Assembly: GCA_964541375.1 (NCBI GenBank)
Contig: CAZIPT010000001.1
Location: 27,416-91,415 of the forward strand
Source of the DNA: JBAXEO01 sp964541375
GTDB taxonomy: Bacteria > Actinomycetota > Coriobacteriia > Anaerosomatales > JAAXUF01
Direction: 5' to 3'
DNA: 64,000 bases
The translations under genes were made by a program, and so were the position numbers. The notes under the pieces are model-generated. The model did not search any database. It had not been told where the DNA came from and saw only the letters and a list, made by a program, of their open reading frames with translations. Within the stretch, counting starts at the first letter, position 1. Each line of letters begins with the position of its first letter. Positions 17,435 to 26,036 of the stretch are shown in pieces.

Positions 17435-17555
17435 GGGGTGAGGCGAAAGTGACCCGCCTCTCTAGCTGGTGGTCAGCTTCGAGCTTGCCGCCCTCCGGGC
17501 CCGGTGGGAGCGGCGGCCGACGCGACCATACGGCGAAAGCGCTATAGCTCTCTCG

Positions 17556-19070
17556 TCAGCGCACGCGGAACGACTTGGTGCCGCTGGTGGAAGCCTGGTA
17601 CGTCGTGAGCCCGTCCACGCTACCCGAGTACGTGGCGAAGGCGCGCCAGCTGCCTTTGTATTTGGGCTTGAAGCTGTAGATGTAGGTTGCCCCGCTGACG
17701 GCCACGGTCTTCGATCCGGCCGACCTCCACTTTCTGCCGACCTTGCGTTCCAGCATGATCTTCACCGTGCCGGGTCCACCCGGAGACACACGGCCGCTCA
17801 AGCGTATCGTGCGCTTGCGCTTGACGCTCGACGGACCGACGACGGACGTGACCGTGGCGTAGGTGACCGGGGCGTTCGTCGCCGGAGCCACGAAGGTCGC
17901 CGTACTGGTGGCTGTGCCGCCAATAGCTGTGACAGTGATGCTGCCCGTAGTCACCCCGGCCGGAACCTTCGCGGTGATCTGTGTCGTGGAGTCAACCGAG
18001 TACACGTTGGCCGCGACGCCGTTGAACCTCAGCGCCGAGACGCTCGTGAAGCCGGTGCCGGTAATCGTGACCTGCGTACCCACCCCACCCGATTTCGGCG
18101 TGAAACCGATGACCGTCGGCGCGAAGGCATACACCTTCACGCGGTTGTTGAACGTGTCGGCGATGAACAGGTCGCCCGCCGAGTCGACAACGATGCCGCC
18201 CGGCTGGAAGAAGTCCTCGACCCCGCCCGCTGCGGTGGTGGTGCCCCAAGAGCCCTTGAAGGCCCCCGTCGCGTCGAACTTCTGGACCCGGTTGTTCTCT
18301 TCCTCGGTCACGTACATGTTGCCGGCGGTGTCCACCGCAACGTCCCACGGCGCCTTGAGTTGCCCGGGCTCCGAGCCATACGACGCGAGAGCCAGCAGCT
18401 CGGTACCGCTCGGCGAAAGCTTGACGATCCGGTTGTTGCCCTTGGCCGCGACGTAGATGTTGCCGTCGGCGTCGACCGTGAGCCCGGTGGCGTAGTTCAG
18501 GCCGTAGAAGGCCTGTACGAAGACACCGTTCCTCGTGAACTTCTGGACGCGGTTGTTCCAAATCTCGGTGACGTACACGTTGCCGGCCGAGTCGACAGCT
18601 ACGTCGCTGGGATAGTTGAACAGCCCCTCCACAGCGCTCGAAGTCGGACCGCCCCACGTGCCGAGCAGCTCACCCGAGGAGCTGAACTTCTTGATGCGGT
18701 GGTTCGCGCCGTCGGCCACGTAGACGGTGCTGGTTCCGTCGACCGCGACCCCCATCGGGAAGTTCATCTGAACGCCCGTCCCGGACCCCAACGTGCCCCA
18801 TGTCGCCAGGAGACTGCCGGTGGGGGTGTACTTCTTGATCCGGTGATTGTAGGTGTCCGCAACGTAGATCACGTTGTTGGGATCGACCGCGACTCCACTC
18901 GGATTCCCCAACTGATCGGCGCCGCTCCCGAACGTCCCCGTGCCGAGCTGAAAGGCGAACGGCGGATCGGTAGCCGCATACGCGGCTGATGCCACTCCCA
19001 TGAAGAGCGCGATGGCCACGACGGTCATAGAGCAGATACGACGCAACGTGCCGGACACGACGACACTCAT
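17556..19070 (-). CDS. secreted NHL-repeat protein with IPT/TIG domain
   Basis: The 504-residue protein has a signal peptide (SMTVVAIALFMGVASAAYAA). It then has about six NHL repeats of the form GVAVDPNNVIYVADTYNHRIKKYTPTG (residues about 50-310), which build a beta-propeller, then an IPT/TIG Ig-like domain (GFTPKSGGVGTQVTITGTGF) and a C-terminal Ig-like domain starting KRKRTIRLSGRVSPGGPGTV. It is an extracellular binding or adhesion protein; the partner is unknown. ATG 19070 follows GAGGGGAAG; the frame open to 19454 has no signal peptide and crosses a terminator, so it is rejected. Confidence 0.88.
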   Translation of the reverse strand: MSVVVSGTLRRICSMTVVAIALFMGVASAAYAATDPPFAFQLGTGTFGSGADQLGNPSGVAVDPNNVIYVADTYNHRIKKYTPTGSLLATWGTLGSGTGVQMNFPMGVAVDGTSTVYVADGANHRIKKFSSSGELLGTWGGPTSSAVEGLFNYPSDVAVDSAGNVYVTEIWNNRVQKFTRNGVFVQAFYGLNYATGLTVDADGNIYVAAKGNNRIVKLSPSGTELLALASYGSEPGQLKAPWDVAVDTAGNMYVTEEENNRVQKFDATGAFKGSWGTTTAAGGVEDFFQPGGIVVDSAGDLFIADTFNNRVKVYAFAPTVIGFTPKSGGVGTQVTITGTGFTSVSALRFNGVAANVYSVDSTTQITAKVPAGVTTGSITVTAIGGTATSTATFVAPATNAPVTYATVTSVVGPSSVKRKRTIRLSGRVSPGGPGTVKIMLERKVGRKWRSAGSKTVAVSGATYIYSFKPKYKGSWRAFATYSGSVDGLTTYQASTSGTKSFRVR

Positions 19071-19383
19071 GTGACTTCCCCTCGTCCAAGAATCATCGGC
19101 CAGCGCGGCTCGCCGGATAGCGTGTGGAGGGGAGCGAACCGTGTGCCGAGCAAGGCCACCGCTCGGTACCTGAAGAAGCCTGCTGAGGGCACAGCTGACT
19201 ACGCCAAAAGCGAAGGCCCCGAGCGTACGCTCGGGGCCTTCGGCGTGACCGTGAGTCCGAGTCCATCGGCGCACATCGCGGCCGTCCTCCAGTAGCATGG
19301 CGCGACACCCGCGCTCAGGTCCCGTATCGACTGCCCGGCGCCTTCCGACCTTCCTCTTCTCGCTGCGCCCTTCGCTGAAGCGA
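19071..19383. other. 313-base intergenic stretch
   Basis: Between the 5' end of the NHL gene and the 3' end of the APC permease gene. It holds the 32-bp palindromic terminator (19211-19242) and presumably the NHL promoter, which I could not pick out. No RNA gene or credible small coding frame seen. Confidence 0.6.
19211..19242 (-). terminator. 32-bp perfect palindrome, terminator of the agmatine operon
   Basis: The two 16-base halves are exact complements, centred on GTAC at 19225-19228; each arm has a CCCCGAGCG or CGCTCGGGG core. On the minus strand the stem is followed by CTTTT, which suits rho-independent termination about 140 bases past the last gene of the agmatine operon. The sequence is symmetric and could also act on the plus strand. 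Confidence 0.75.
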
Positions 19384-20829
19384 CTACTCAACTTCCCGAG
19401 CGGCGACCGCCCGTTTCCGGGCGAACCACAGCCCTGTGCCCACACATATCGCACTCCCGCCCATCGTCACAGCCCAGTAGAGCTCCTTGGGCGTGCCCTT
19501 GGGCACGGCGTAGAAGAACAGGAAGAGCGCAGTGGCTACCGTGACCTCACACAACACTGCAGCAATCACGATCCCCCACCGGCCGCCGGGCACCCGGTAC
19601 GGCCTTGGCCGCTCGGCATGCGTACGCCGCAACACCAGTGCGGCAGGGAACATGAGGAGGTACGGCAACAAGAATACGCAGCTCGACAGCGCGAAGATCG
19701 TCCAGAAGACACTCTCTTCCGTGGCGAAGAGCGCGTAGTTGAGCACCGTGACGCTGCCGCCGATGACCGCCATGAGCATCGCCGAGAACCACGGCGTCGC
19801 CCAGCGTGATTCTTTGCCGAACGCCGGCGGCACAGCATCGTCGCGGCTTGCTGCCGCAATCGCGTGGTTCGCACCCATCGACCACGTCGCCATCGTGCCG
19901 AAGAGTGCGTAGATGAGCACCACGATTGCGAGGTAGAAGGGCCAGCCAAGTCCCCCGAGAGCGCTCTGGAAGACCAGAGCCAGGGCGTCGGATATGCCGG
20001 TCACGATACTGATGTCTTTGAGCGGCACGCATGCAAGGATGCCGAAGGTCGCGAACATGTACACGCACAGGATGATCACGCCTGCGAACCCGACCATCTT
20101 CGGCACGTCGCGTTTGGGGTTCTCTATTTCATCTCCGGCGGAACTCATCAGCTCGAAGCCCATCAGGCTGAATATGACAACAGGCAGGTACGTGAGGTCC
20201 TGTTGGAGCGACGGCACCCATTGCGAGGGAGCGAACGAGTTCGCGACCCCGTGCGTCGCTGCGTAGCTCGCGCCCCCGAGCCCCAAGAACAGCAGGAGCG
20301 CCGTCTTGAGCGCCGCACTGGTATCGGGCACCCACTTGCTGAGCCGCATTGGCGCAATGCCCACAGCAGCCATGGTCGCGAGCAGGAAGAGCACGATACC
20401 GACTTCGACTGGCCTGGGCATGTCGGGCCACCAAACTGACCGGACGATGCCCGCTATCAGCACGAACACACTCGGCGCCCAGAAGGCAACGTTCACCCAG
20501 TACAACCATGAGGTGACCGTCGCCCAGCGCGATCCGAAGGCCTCACGCACCCACACGTAGATGCCGCCTTCGTCGGGCCATGCCGACCCCAGCTCCGCCG
20601 TCACGAGGCCGTACGGCAGGAAGAAGAAGACCCCGGCGACTAGCCAGAGGGTGAGACCCGCCACTCCGAGTGCGGCCGATGAGGCGACCGTGTCGGCGAC
20701 GAGTATCGCCGAGACACTGAAGAGCACCATTGACGCGAGCCCAAAGGCTCGCCTCTGAGCGGGTTGAGCGGATGTGGCGGGGCCGCCCCCCGGGGGAGCG
20801 GCCCCGTTCAATTCCAGTGGCTCACTCAT
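19384..20829 (-). CDS. APC family amino-acid/polyamine permease
   Basis: A 481-residue 12-helix transporter, beginning (after a short Gly/Pro-rich tail) with RRAFGLASMVLFSVSAILVADT and containing PDEGGIYVWVREAFG in the first hairpin, as in glutamate:GABA and agmatine:putrescine antiporters. It is a clear paralogue of the permease two genes upstream (shared AILVADT, AALGV.GLT.WL, YWVNVAFWAPSVF). Last gene of the agmatine operon, 44 bases after agmatine deiminase, followed by a terminator. Probably a second agmatine, putrescine or arginine-related antiporter. Confidence 0.88.
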   Translation of the reverse strand: MSEPLELNGAAPPGGGPATSAQPAQRRAFGLASMVLFSVSAILVADTVASSAALGVAGLTLWLVAGVFFFLPYGLVTAELGSAWPDEGGIYVWVREAFGSRWATVTSWLYWVNVAFWAPSVFVLIAGIVRSVWWPDMPRPVEVGIVLFLLATMAAVGIAPMRLSKWVPDTSAALKTALLLFLGLGGASYAATHGVANSFAPSQWVPSLQQDLTYLPVVIFSLMGFELMSSAGDEIENPKRDVPKMVGFAGVIILCVYMFATFGILACVPLKDISIVTGISDALALVFQSALGGLGWPFYLAIVVLIYALFGTMATWSMGANHAIAAASRDDAVPPAFGKESRWATPWFSAMLMAVIGGSVTVLNYALFATEESVFWTIFALSSCVFLLPYLLMFPAALVLRRTHAERPRPYRVPGGRWGIVIAAVLCEVTVATALFLFFYAVPKGTPKELYWAVTMGGSAICVGTGLWFARKRAVAAREVE

Positions 20830-20873
20830 ACGCGCGGCTCCTCATGAGCTGTCGGCGATTGCTGGATACAGTT

Positions 20874-21968
20874 CTAGCCGCGCGGCTGCTGCTGTGTGAT
20901 GCAGTGGATGTTGCCTCCGCCAAGCACGATCTCGCGCCCTGCGAACCCCACGACCTCCCGGTCCGGGAAGAGTTCGCGGAGCTTAGCGAGGGCAGGCTCG
21001 TCATACGCGTCGCCGAACATCGGCACGAGCAGCCCTCCGTTGCACAAGTAGAAGTTGATGTAGGAAGCGGGTATCTCGTCTCCCTCTTCGCGAGGAATGG
21101 TTCCCTCGACCGCGTCAACGCCGGCAACCTCTTTGGCCGTGTAGGTGAGCGTCGCTGGCATCGGCATAGTGTGGACTTCGAGCGCACGCCCCTTCGCATC
21201 CGTGGAGTTGCGCAGGATCTCGAGGTTCTCGGCGAGCACCTCGTGGCGCCAGTCACTTTCGTCACCCGTGAAGCCCGCGAGCACCACGCCAGGCCGCACG
21301 AAGCAGGCGACGTCGTCCACGTGTCCGTTGGTCTCCTCGGCGTCAATGCCACGCTTCAGCCAAATGACCTTCTCGACGCCGAGGTAGTCGCGCAAGTGCG
21401 CTTCGATCTGCTCGCGCGAGAGATCCGGGTTCCGGCCGGGACTGAGCAAGCACTGTTCGGTGGTGATGACCGTGCCCTCGCCATCGACGTGGATCGAGCC
21501 GCCCTCCATCACGAGCGGGGCGCGGTAGCGGTCGATCCCGGCGATCTCAGCCATCTTGCGCGGCACGAGCTCGTCCTGGTCCCATGGGAAGTAGAGGCCA
21601 TCGTAGAGACCGCCCCAGGCGTTGAAGTGCCAGTGGACCATGCGGACGTCGCCCTTGTCGTTCACGACGAAAGACGGGCCGATGTCGCGCATCCACGAGT
21701 CGTTGTTGGTCATCTCGACCACGCGGATCTGCTCGGGCAGCATCGCGCGAGCGTTCTCCCACTGGTCGGGATTCGCGCCGACAAAGACCTGCTCGAAGCG
21801 TGAAAGGGCACTCGCGGCCTCGACCCACGCCTGCTGGGCAGGCTTGGCGCCGTTGCGCCAGTTGTCATTGCGCTGGGGCCACAGCATCCACGTCGCTGAG
21901 TGTGGTTCCCATTCACCGGGCATCCGGTATCCGTCCGCCCGCGGTGTGCTGTCTATGGTCGTGCTCAT
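20874..21968 (-). CDS. aguA: agmatine deiminase
   Basis: Converts agmatine to N-carbamoylputrescine and ammonia. The 364-residue protein has the guanidino-group-modifying residues in the expected places: D95 in WMRDIGP, E155 in PLVMEGGSIH, H216 and D218 in ETNGHVDD, and the nucleophile C356 in GGGNIHCITQQQP. Length and spacing match bacterial AguA closely. ATG 21968 overlaps the TGA of the antiporter gene (ATGA). With the transcarbamylase and carbamate kinase upstream it completes the agmatine deiminase pathway. Confidence 0.96.
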   Translation of the reverse strand: MSTTIDSTPRADGYRMPGEWEPHSATWMLWPQRNDNWRNGAKPAQQAWVEAASALSRFEQVFVGANPDQWENARAMLPEQIRVVEMTNNDSWMRDIGPSFVVNDKGDVRMVHWHFNAWGGLYDGLYFPWDQDELVPRKMAEIAGIDRYRAPLVMEGGSIHVDGEGTVITTEQCLLSPGRNPDLSREQIEAHLRDYLGVEKVIWLKRGIDAEETNGHVDDVACFVRPGVVLAGFTGDESDWRHEVLAENLEILRNSTDAKGRALEVHTMPMPATLTYTAKEVAGVDAVEGTIPREEGDEIPASYINFYLCNGGLLVPMFGDAYDEPALAKLRELFPDREVVGFAGREIVLGGGNIHCITQQQPRG

Positions 21969-23380
21969 GACGACGCAACTCCCTTCGCGCCCTTGCGCCT
22001 AGCTTGGAAGTAGAGCCAGAACCCCACGATCACCGAGATGATCGTGCCCCCAACCGTGATGATGTAGAACGGAACGAGCGGGGTGTCTGGCGGCGGCGCT
22101 ATGAAGAACAGCAATAGGGTGCCGAGGATCCCGATCTCGCACAGAACTGCCCACACCATCGCGCCTGTGTCACCCAAGGGAACCTTGTAGGGCCGCGGCT
22201 GATCGGGGTACTTGCGGCGCAGCACGACGAGGCTCGGGAACATCAGAATGTAGGGCAACAGGAATACGACAGAGGACACCGTGAAGATCGACCAGAAGAT
22301 GCCGTCGTTGTTGCCGAACAGTCCGTACGTCGCGATCGTCAGCACCGTAGCGATGCCCCCCATGAGGTAGAACGCGTAGTCCGGCGTGTCGTTCTTGGGG
22401 TGCCGGTGCCCGAAGATGCCGGGCGCGGTCTCGTCCATACCGGTGGCGGCAAGCGACTCGTTCGCGCCAATCGACCACGTCACCATGTTGCCGAAGAACG
22501 AGAAGAGCAGCCCCAAGGTGGCGATGATGAATGCAGGGCCCGCCACGGCTCCAAGCACCGAGTCGAACATCGGCCTGAGCGCGTCGACGATTCCGGTTTC
22601 GATCTGGATGTCCCCGGCGGGCAAGGCCGCCAGGATGCCGAACGTGGCGAACATGTACAGGAACAGGATCATGGCGCCACCCGCGTAGATCATCTTGGGG
22701 ATGTCACGCTTCGGGTCCTCGATCGAATCACCCAGTGAACTCATGAGCTCGAAGCCCATGAGGCTGTAGACCACTACCGGCAAGTACGCCACTGCGTCGA
22801 AAGTGAACACCGGCTTCCACGCCGAGAGGGCAAAGGAGTTGGCGACGTTCCCGGTCTTGAAGATGTAGGCGACTCCGGCGAGGCCCAGCACCACGAAGAT
22901 CACGATCTTGACTGCCGCCGAGGAGCTCGGAATCCACTTGGAGTACTTCATCGGCATCACGCCGACGAACACCATCATCCAGATGAGCGCGATGACGGCC
23001 AGGGCCTGCCCCCACAGTGGCAAGGTGATCCCGAAGGCCGCCTCGGCCGACAGGAGAAACAGCACGAACACGCTGGGAGCCCAAAGCGCCACATTGACCC
23101 AGTACAGCCAGGCTGTGACGGTGCCCCACATAGGCCCGAAGGCCTCCCGAACCCACACATAGATACCGCCATCGTCAGGCCATGCGGCGCCGAGTTCGGC
23201 GGTCACGAATCCGTACGGCACAAAGAAGAAGACGCCCAGGAGCAGCCAGAACGTGAGTCCCTGGACACCCAAGGCGGCTGACGAACCAACCGTATCGGCA
23301 ACGAGAATCGCGGAAACGGCAAAAAGGACCATCGACAGAAGCCCAAACACCTTCTTCTTGGGCTTTGTGACATCGGACAT
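21965..23380 (-). CDS. aguD: APC family antiporter, probably agmatine:putrescine
   Basis: A 471-residue, 12-helix APC transporter with KKKVFGLLSMVLFAVSAILVADT at the N terminus and PDDGGIYVWVREAFGP in the first re-entrant region. Its place between the transcarbamylase and agmatine deiminase fits AguD, which exchanges external agmatine for internal putrescine. Start at ATG 23380 with GGAAGGGAG upstream; the ATG at 23401 lacks one. Overlaps aguA by four bases. Confidence 0.86.
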   Translation of the reverse strand: MSDVTKPKKKVFGLLSMVLFAVSAILVADTVGSSAALGVQGLTFWLLLGVFFFVPYGFVTAELGAAWPDDGGIYVWVREAFGPMWGTVTAWLYWVNVALWAPSVFVLFLLSAEAAFGITLPLWGQALAVIALIWMMVFVGVMPMKYSKWIPSSSAAVKIVIFVVLGLAGVAYIFKTGNVANSFALSAWKPVFTFDAVAYLPVVVYSLMGFELMSSLGDSIEDPKRDIPKMIYAGGAMILFLYMFATFGILAALPAGDIQIETGIVDALRPMFDSVLGAVAGPAFIIATLGLLFSFFGNMVTWSIGANESLAATGMDETAPGIFGHRHPKNDTPDYAFYLMGGIATVLTIATYGLFGNNDGIFWSIFTVSSVVFLLPYILMFPSLVVLRRKYPDQPRPYKVPLGDTGAMVWAVLCEIGILGTLLLFFIAPPPDTPLVPFYIITVGGTIISVIVGFWLYFQARRKGAKGVASS

Positions 23381-23409
23381 CTCGGCTCCCTTCCAGTGCA
23401 CCTGTGTCG

Positions 23410-24423
23410 CTAGGACAGCAGCGCCTTGCCGATGGGCTGCAGACGCGGATCGGACGGCAGTTCATCGATGCCGATGAGTGCGAGCATGAGCGCCTTCTGG
23501 AAGTGCATGCGATTCTCGGCCTGCGGGAAGATGATCGAGGCTGCTGAGTCGGCGACCTCGTCGGTGACCTCCTCGCCGCGCGCGGCGGGCAGACAGTGCA
23601 TGAACTTCGCGCCCGGCTTGGCCTTGGCCATGAGGGCGGCATTGACCTGGAACGGGGTGAACACTCGGATCCGCTCTTCCTTCTCGGCCTCCTGGCCGGT
23701 CCACCACCACTCATCGGTGTAGATGAAGTCGGCCCCCTCGATGGCCTCGAGCGGGTCGTACGTGAGCAGGAACGAGCCGCCACTCTCGTCGGCGAACTGC
23801 TTCGCCTTCTGCTGAAGTTCGGGGGCAACCTCATATCCCTTGGCGTTGCCGATGCGGACGTTGAGTCCGAGCTTGGTCAGCGTCGTGGACAGCGAGTTGC
23901 AGGGATGCGCCGCGTCGCCGAGGTAGGCGAAGGTGACGCCCTCGAGCTTGCCGGCGTGCTCATAGATGGTGAGCGCGTCACTCATCGACTGCGCGGGGTG
24001 CCGGTCGCCGTCCATGCCGTTGATGACCGGGACCGTTGCGTGCTTCGCCAGTTCGTTGACCGTCTCGTTCTTGACCGATCGCATCTCGATCGCGTCGTTG
24101 AAGCGCGAGAGCACGGCCGCAGTGTCACCTATTGTCTCGCGCCCCGGGAGGTGAATCTCACCGGGCCGCAGGTAGAGAGCGTTGCCTCCCAGCTCGGCGA
24201 AACCGTTCTCGAAGCTGACGCGAGTGCGGGTCGATGCAGCCTCGAAGATCATGGCGAGGTGCCGGCCAGGCAGGAACGGCGTCAGACGCAGTTCGGAGCG
24301 CAGCTTCTTGAGGTGAACGGCGAGTACCAGCATGTCCTCGAGCTCCTTGCGGGAGAAGTCGAGGTCGGTGAGGTAGTTGCGGCCGCGCAGGTACTTCAGA
24401 TCCGGTAACGTGCTGACGTCCAT
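23410..24423 (-). CDS. ptcA: putrescine (or ornithine) carbamoyltransferase
   Basis: The 337-residue enzyme has the carbamoyl-phosphate site STRTR (64-68) and HPAQ (142-145), plus HCLPA (276-280) followed by ARGEEVTDEV. Ornithine transcarbamylases have DxxxSMG in the amino-acid loop; here it reads DEWWWTG (237-243), so ornithine may not be the substrate. Putrescine carbamoyltransferases also lack SMG. With aguA, the antiporter and carbamate kinase in the same transcript, phosphorolysis of N-carbamoylputrescine to putrescine and carbamoyl phosphate is the likely reaction. ATG 24423 has GGGAGG six bases upstream. Confidence 0.88.
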   Translation of the reverse strand: MDVSTLPDLKYLRGRNYLTDLDFSRKELEDMLVLAVHLKKLRSELRLTPFLPGRHLAMIFEAASTRTRVSFENGFAELGGNALYLRPGEIHLPGRETIGDTAAVLSRFNDAIEMRSVKNETVNELAKHATVPVINGMDGDRHPAQSMSDALTIYEHAGKLEGVTFAYLGDAAHPCNSLSTTLTKLGLNVRIGNAKGYEVAPELQQKAKQFADESGGSFLLTYDPLEAIEGADFIYTDEWWWTGQEAEKEERIRVFTPFQVNAALMAKAKPGAKFMHCLPAARGEEVTDEVADSAASIIFPQAENRMHFQKALMLALIGIDELPSDPRLQPIGKALLS

Positions 24424-24442
24424 TAAGAACCTCCCTGCTCCG

Positions 24443-24461
24443 GCACCGCACTGTGCGGTGC
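24443..24461 (-). promoter_or_regulatory. hairpin in the arcC-ptcA intergenic region
   Basis: GCACCGCA-CTG-TGCGGTGC, an 8-bp perfect stem with a three-base loop in the 89-base gap between carbamate kinase and the transcarbamylase. No T-run follows, so it is more likely a transcript processing or stability element than a terminator. Confidence 0.4.
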
Positions 24462-24512
24462 TCACTTCACTACACCGACCACCGCCGTGGCGCCGGATCT
24501 CAACCTCATGGA

Positions 24513-25454
24513 TCAGTCCACGGACTCGCAGTCGGGGACGATGCTCGTGCCTGCCGTCCCGGCGACGATCGCCTCGATGTCTTCAAGCTTGCCAATGGCG
24601 GCGCGATGTCCCGTTGCGCGGACGAACCGCACAGCAGCCTCGACCTTGGGCCCCATCGAACCGGCAGCGAACTCATAACGCGACAGCTCCTCGGGAGTCG
24701 TGCACGTGATGAGTCTCTGCTCCGGCGTTCCCCAGTTCGCGAACACTCCCTCGGCGTCGGTAGCCATGACGAAGAGGTCGGCGCCTACCTCGCGCGCAAG
24801 TAGCTCGCTCGCAAAGTCCTTGTCTATGACGGCCTCGGCCCCCACGAGCGTACGAGTCCCGTCAGGCAAGTACGCCGTCGGTATTCCGCCGCCGCCGGTG
24901 CAGATCACGACGGTCTCAGTCGCGATCAGATCCTTGATCGGAGCGAGTTCGAAGATCTGCTTCGGTTCTGGCGAGGCAACCACACGGCGAGGCTTGTCGC
25001 CGTCCAGCTTGAAGACCCAGCCCTTCTCGGCAGCGAGCTTCTCGGCGGCCTCCGGCTCATAGAGCGGGCCGACGAACTTCGTCGGATCGTCGAATGCGGG
25101 GTCTTCCGGATCGACTTCGATCATCGTGAGGATGGTCGCGAGCTGCTTCTCGAACGGCAGCAGGTTACCGAGTTCCTGCTCGATCATGTAGCCGATCATG
25201 CCCTCGGTCTGCGCGCCGAGAACATCCAGCGGATACGGCTCCACGTGCTCCGCGTATGCAGCTGACTGAAGTGCAAGGAGGCCCACTTGGGGGCCGTTAC
25301 CGTGTGCAAGGACAAGGTTATGCTGCTCGGCTATTGGCGCGAGTGCCTTCGCAGCGATGCGAACGTTGTTGCGCTGCACGTCGGCAGTCATCGGCTCAGA
25401 GCGGCGCAGGAGCGCGTTACCGCCGAGGGCCACGACGATTGTCTTGTCCAGCAT
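24513..25454 (-). CDS. arcC: carbamate kinase
   Basis: The 313-residue protein matches carbamate kinase throughout: [11 protein letters not shown] (residues 5-15), [40 protein letters not shown] and [12 protein letters not shown]. It makes ATP from carbamoyl phosphate and ADP, the energy-yielding last step of agmatine catabolism. First gene of the operon; ATG 25454 follows GGGGGAAG. Confidence 0.95.
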   Translation of the reverse strand: MLDKTIVVALGGNALLRRSEPMTADVQRNNVRIAAKALAPIAEQHNLVLAHGNGPQVGLLALQSAAYAEHVEPYPLDVLGAQTEGMIGYMIEQELGNLLPFEKQLATILTMIEVDPEDPAFDDPTKFVGPLYEPEAAEKLAAEKGWVFKLDGDKPRRVVASPEPKQIFELAPIKDLIATETVVICTGGGGIPTAYLPDGTRTLVGAEAVIDKDFASELLAREVGADLFVMATDAEGVFANWGTPEQRLITCTTPEELSRYEFAAGSMGPKVEAAVRFVRATGHRAAIGKLEDIEAIVAGTAGTSIVPDCESVD

Positions 25455-25784
25455 CTGCTTCCCCCATCAGCCGCTCCATACATAGTGAGTCTGTACCCCC
25501 GCCACCCCGCAATCTTCTCTGCGCAGCCGGTCGATCCTGGGGCGCCACGGCTTCTCGGCGCTGAGTCGCTCGACGGCCCCAGATTCGCACGGGGCCGGCC
25601 CTCTACGGCGCTAGCCGAGCATGTCCTGCGATGACTAGATCGGTGGGGATACCTCACGGAGAGCCGCGCGACGCCTCTGAGTGAAGGCGACGTTGCTGCT
25701 CAGTTCCGCAAGAGCTTGCCGTAAGGAGACACCGCGATCCCGGCACCTCTAATGAAGTGACCGGGACCGCGTTTGACCAGCTCG
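25455..25784. other. 330-base intergenic region before the agmatine operon
   Basis: Upstream of arcC and downstream of a minus-strand tRNA gene. It contains the tRNA terminator (25733-25771) and a 7-bp hairpin CGGCCCC/GGGGCCG (25574-25597). The operon promoter must lie here, but I could not identify convincing boxes. No coding frame with a ribosome binding site seen. Confidence 0.6.
25733..25771 (-). terminator. terminator of tRNA-Ser(CGA)
   Basis: An 11-bp stem (CGCGGTCCCGG with CCGGGATCGCG, one G-T pair) with a 17-base loop, starting 14 bases downstream of the tRNA 3' end on the minus strand. The T-run is poor (TGTCTCC), hence moderate confidence. Confidence 0.5.
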
Positions 25785-25877
25785 TGGCGGAGAGGGAGGG
25801 ATTCGAACCCTCGTAACGGGGGATACCCGCTAAACAGTTTTCGAGACTGCCGCATTCAACCACTCTGCCACCTCTCC
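25785..25877 (-). tRNA. tRNA-Ser, anticodon CGA
   Basis: A 93-base gene including an encoded CCA end. The acceptor stem GGAGAGG pairs with CCTCTCC, the discriminator is G, and the T-arm GGTTCGAATCC is standard. A long variable arm (class II) follows the anticodon stem CAGT/ACTG, whose loop is CT-CGA-AA. It reads UCG codons. Confidence 0.95.
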
Positions 25878-25921
25878 GCGAGGGTGCAGCACTCCCTACA
25901 GCGCGGGAGCGGCAGGTACGG

Positions 25922-25950
25922 AGTATAGCGAGGTGCGACTGCGCGGGCAA
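25922..25950 (-). promoter_or_regulatory. promoter of tRNA-Ser(CGA)
   Basis: TTGCCC, 17 bases, TATACT on the minus strand, ending 45 bases before the tRNA 5' end. The pair is nearly identical in form to the promoter of the other tRNA-Ser gene at 29.8 kb. Confidence 0.75.
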
Positions 25951-26036
25951 CGCGAGCCCAACACGCTCGGCCCGACGCACCGGCCCGGCTCTACAATGGC
26001 AGCATGATGGCGTCGCGCATCTGACAGGAGCCCGCC

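Noticed and set aside
17469..18989. A 506-codon plus-strand open frame opposite the NHL protein
   Set aside because: It mirrors the codon pattern of the minus-strand NHL gene, has Arg/Val/Asp-rich low-complexity translation and no domain; the NHL protein on the other strand is unmistakable.
25455..25784. Riboswitch or T-box in the leader of the agmatine operon
   Set aside because: Only one short hairpin is present and no conserved aptamer or specifier-loop pattern was seen.
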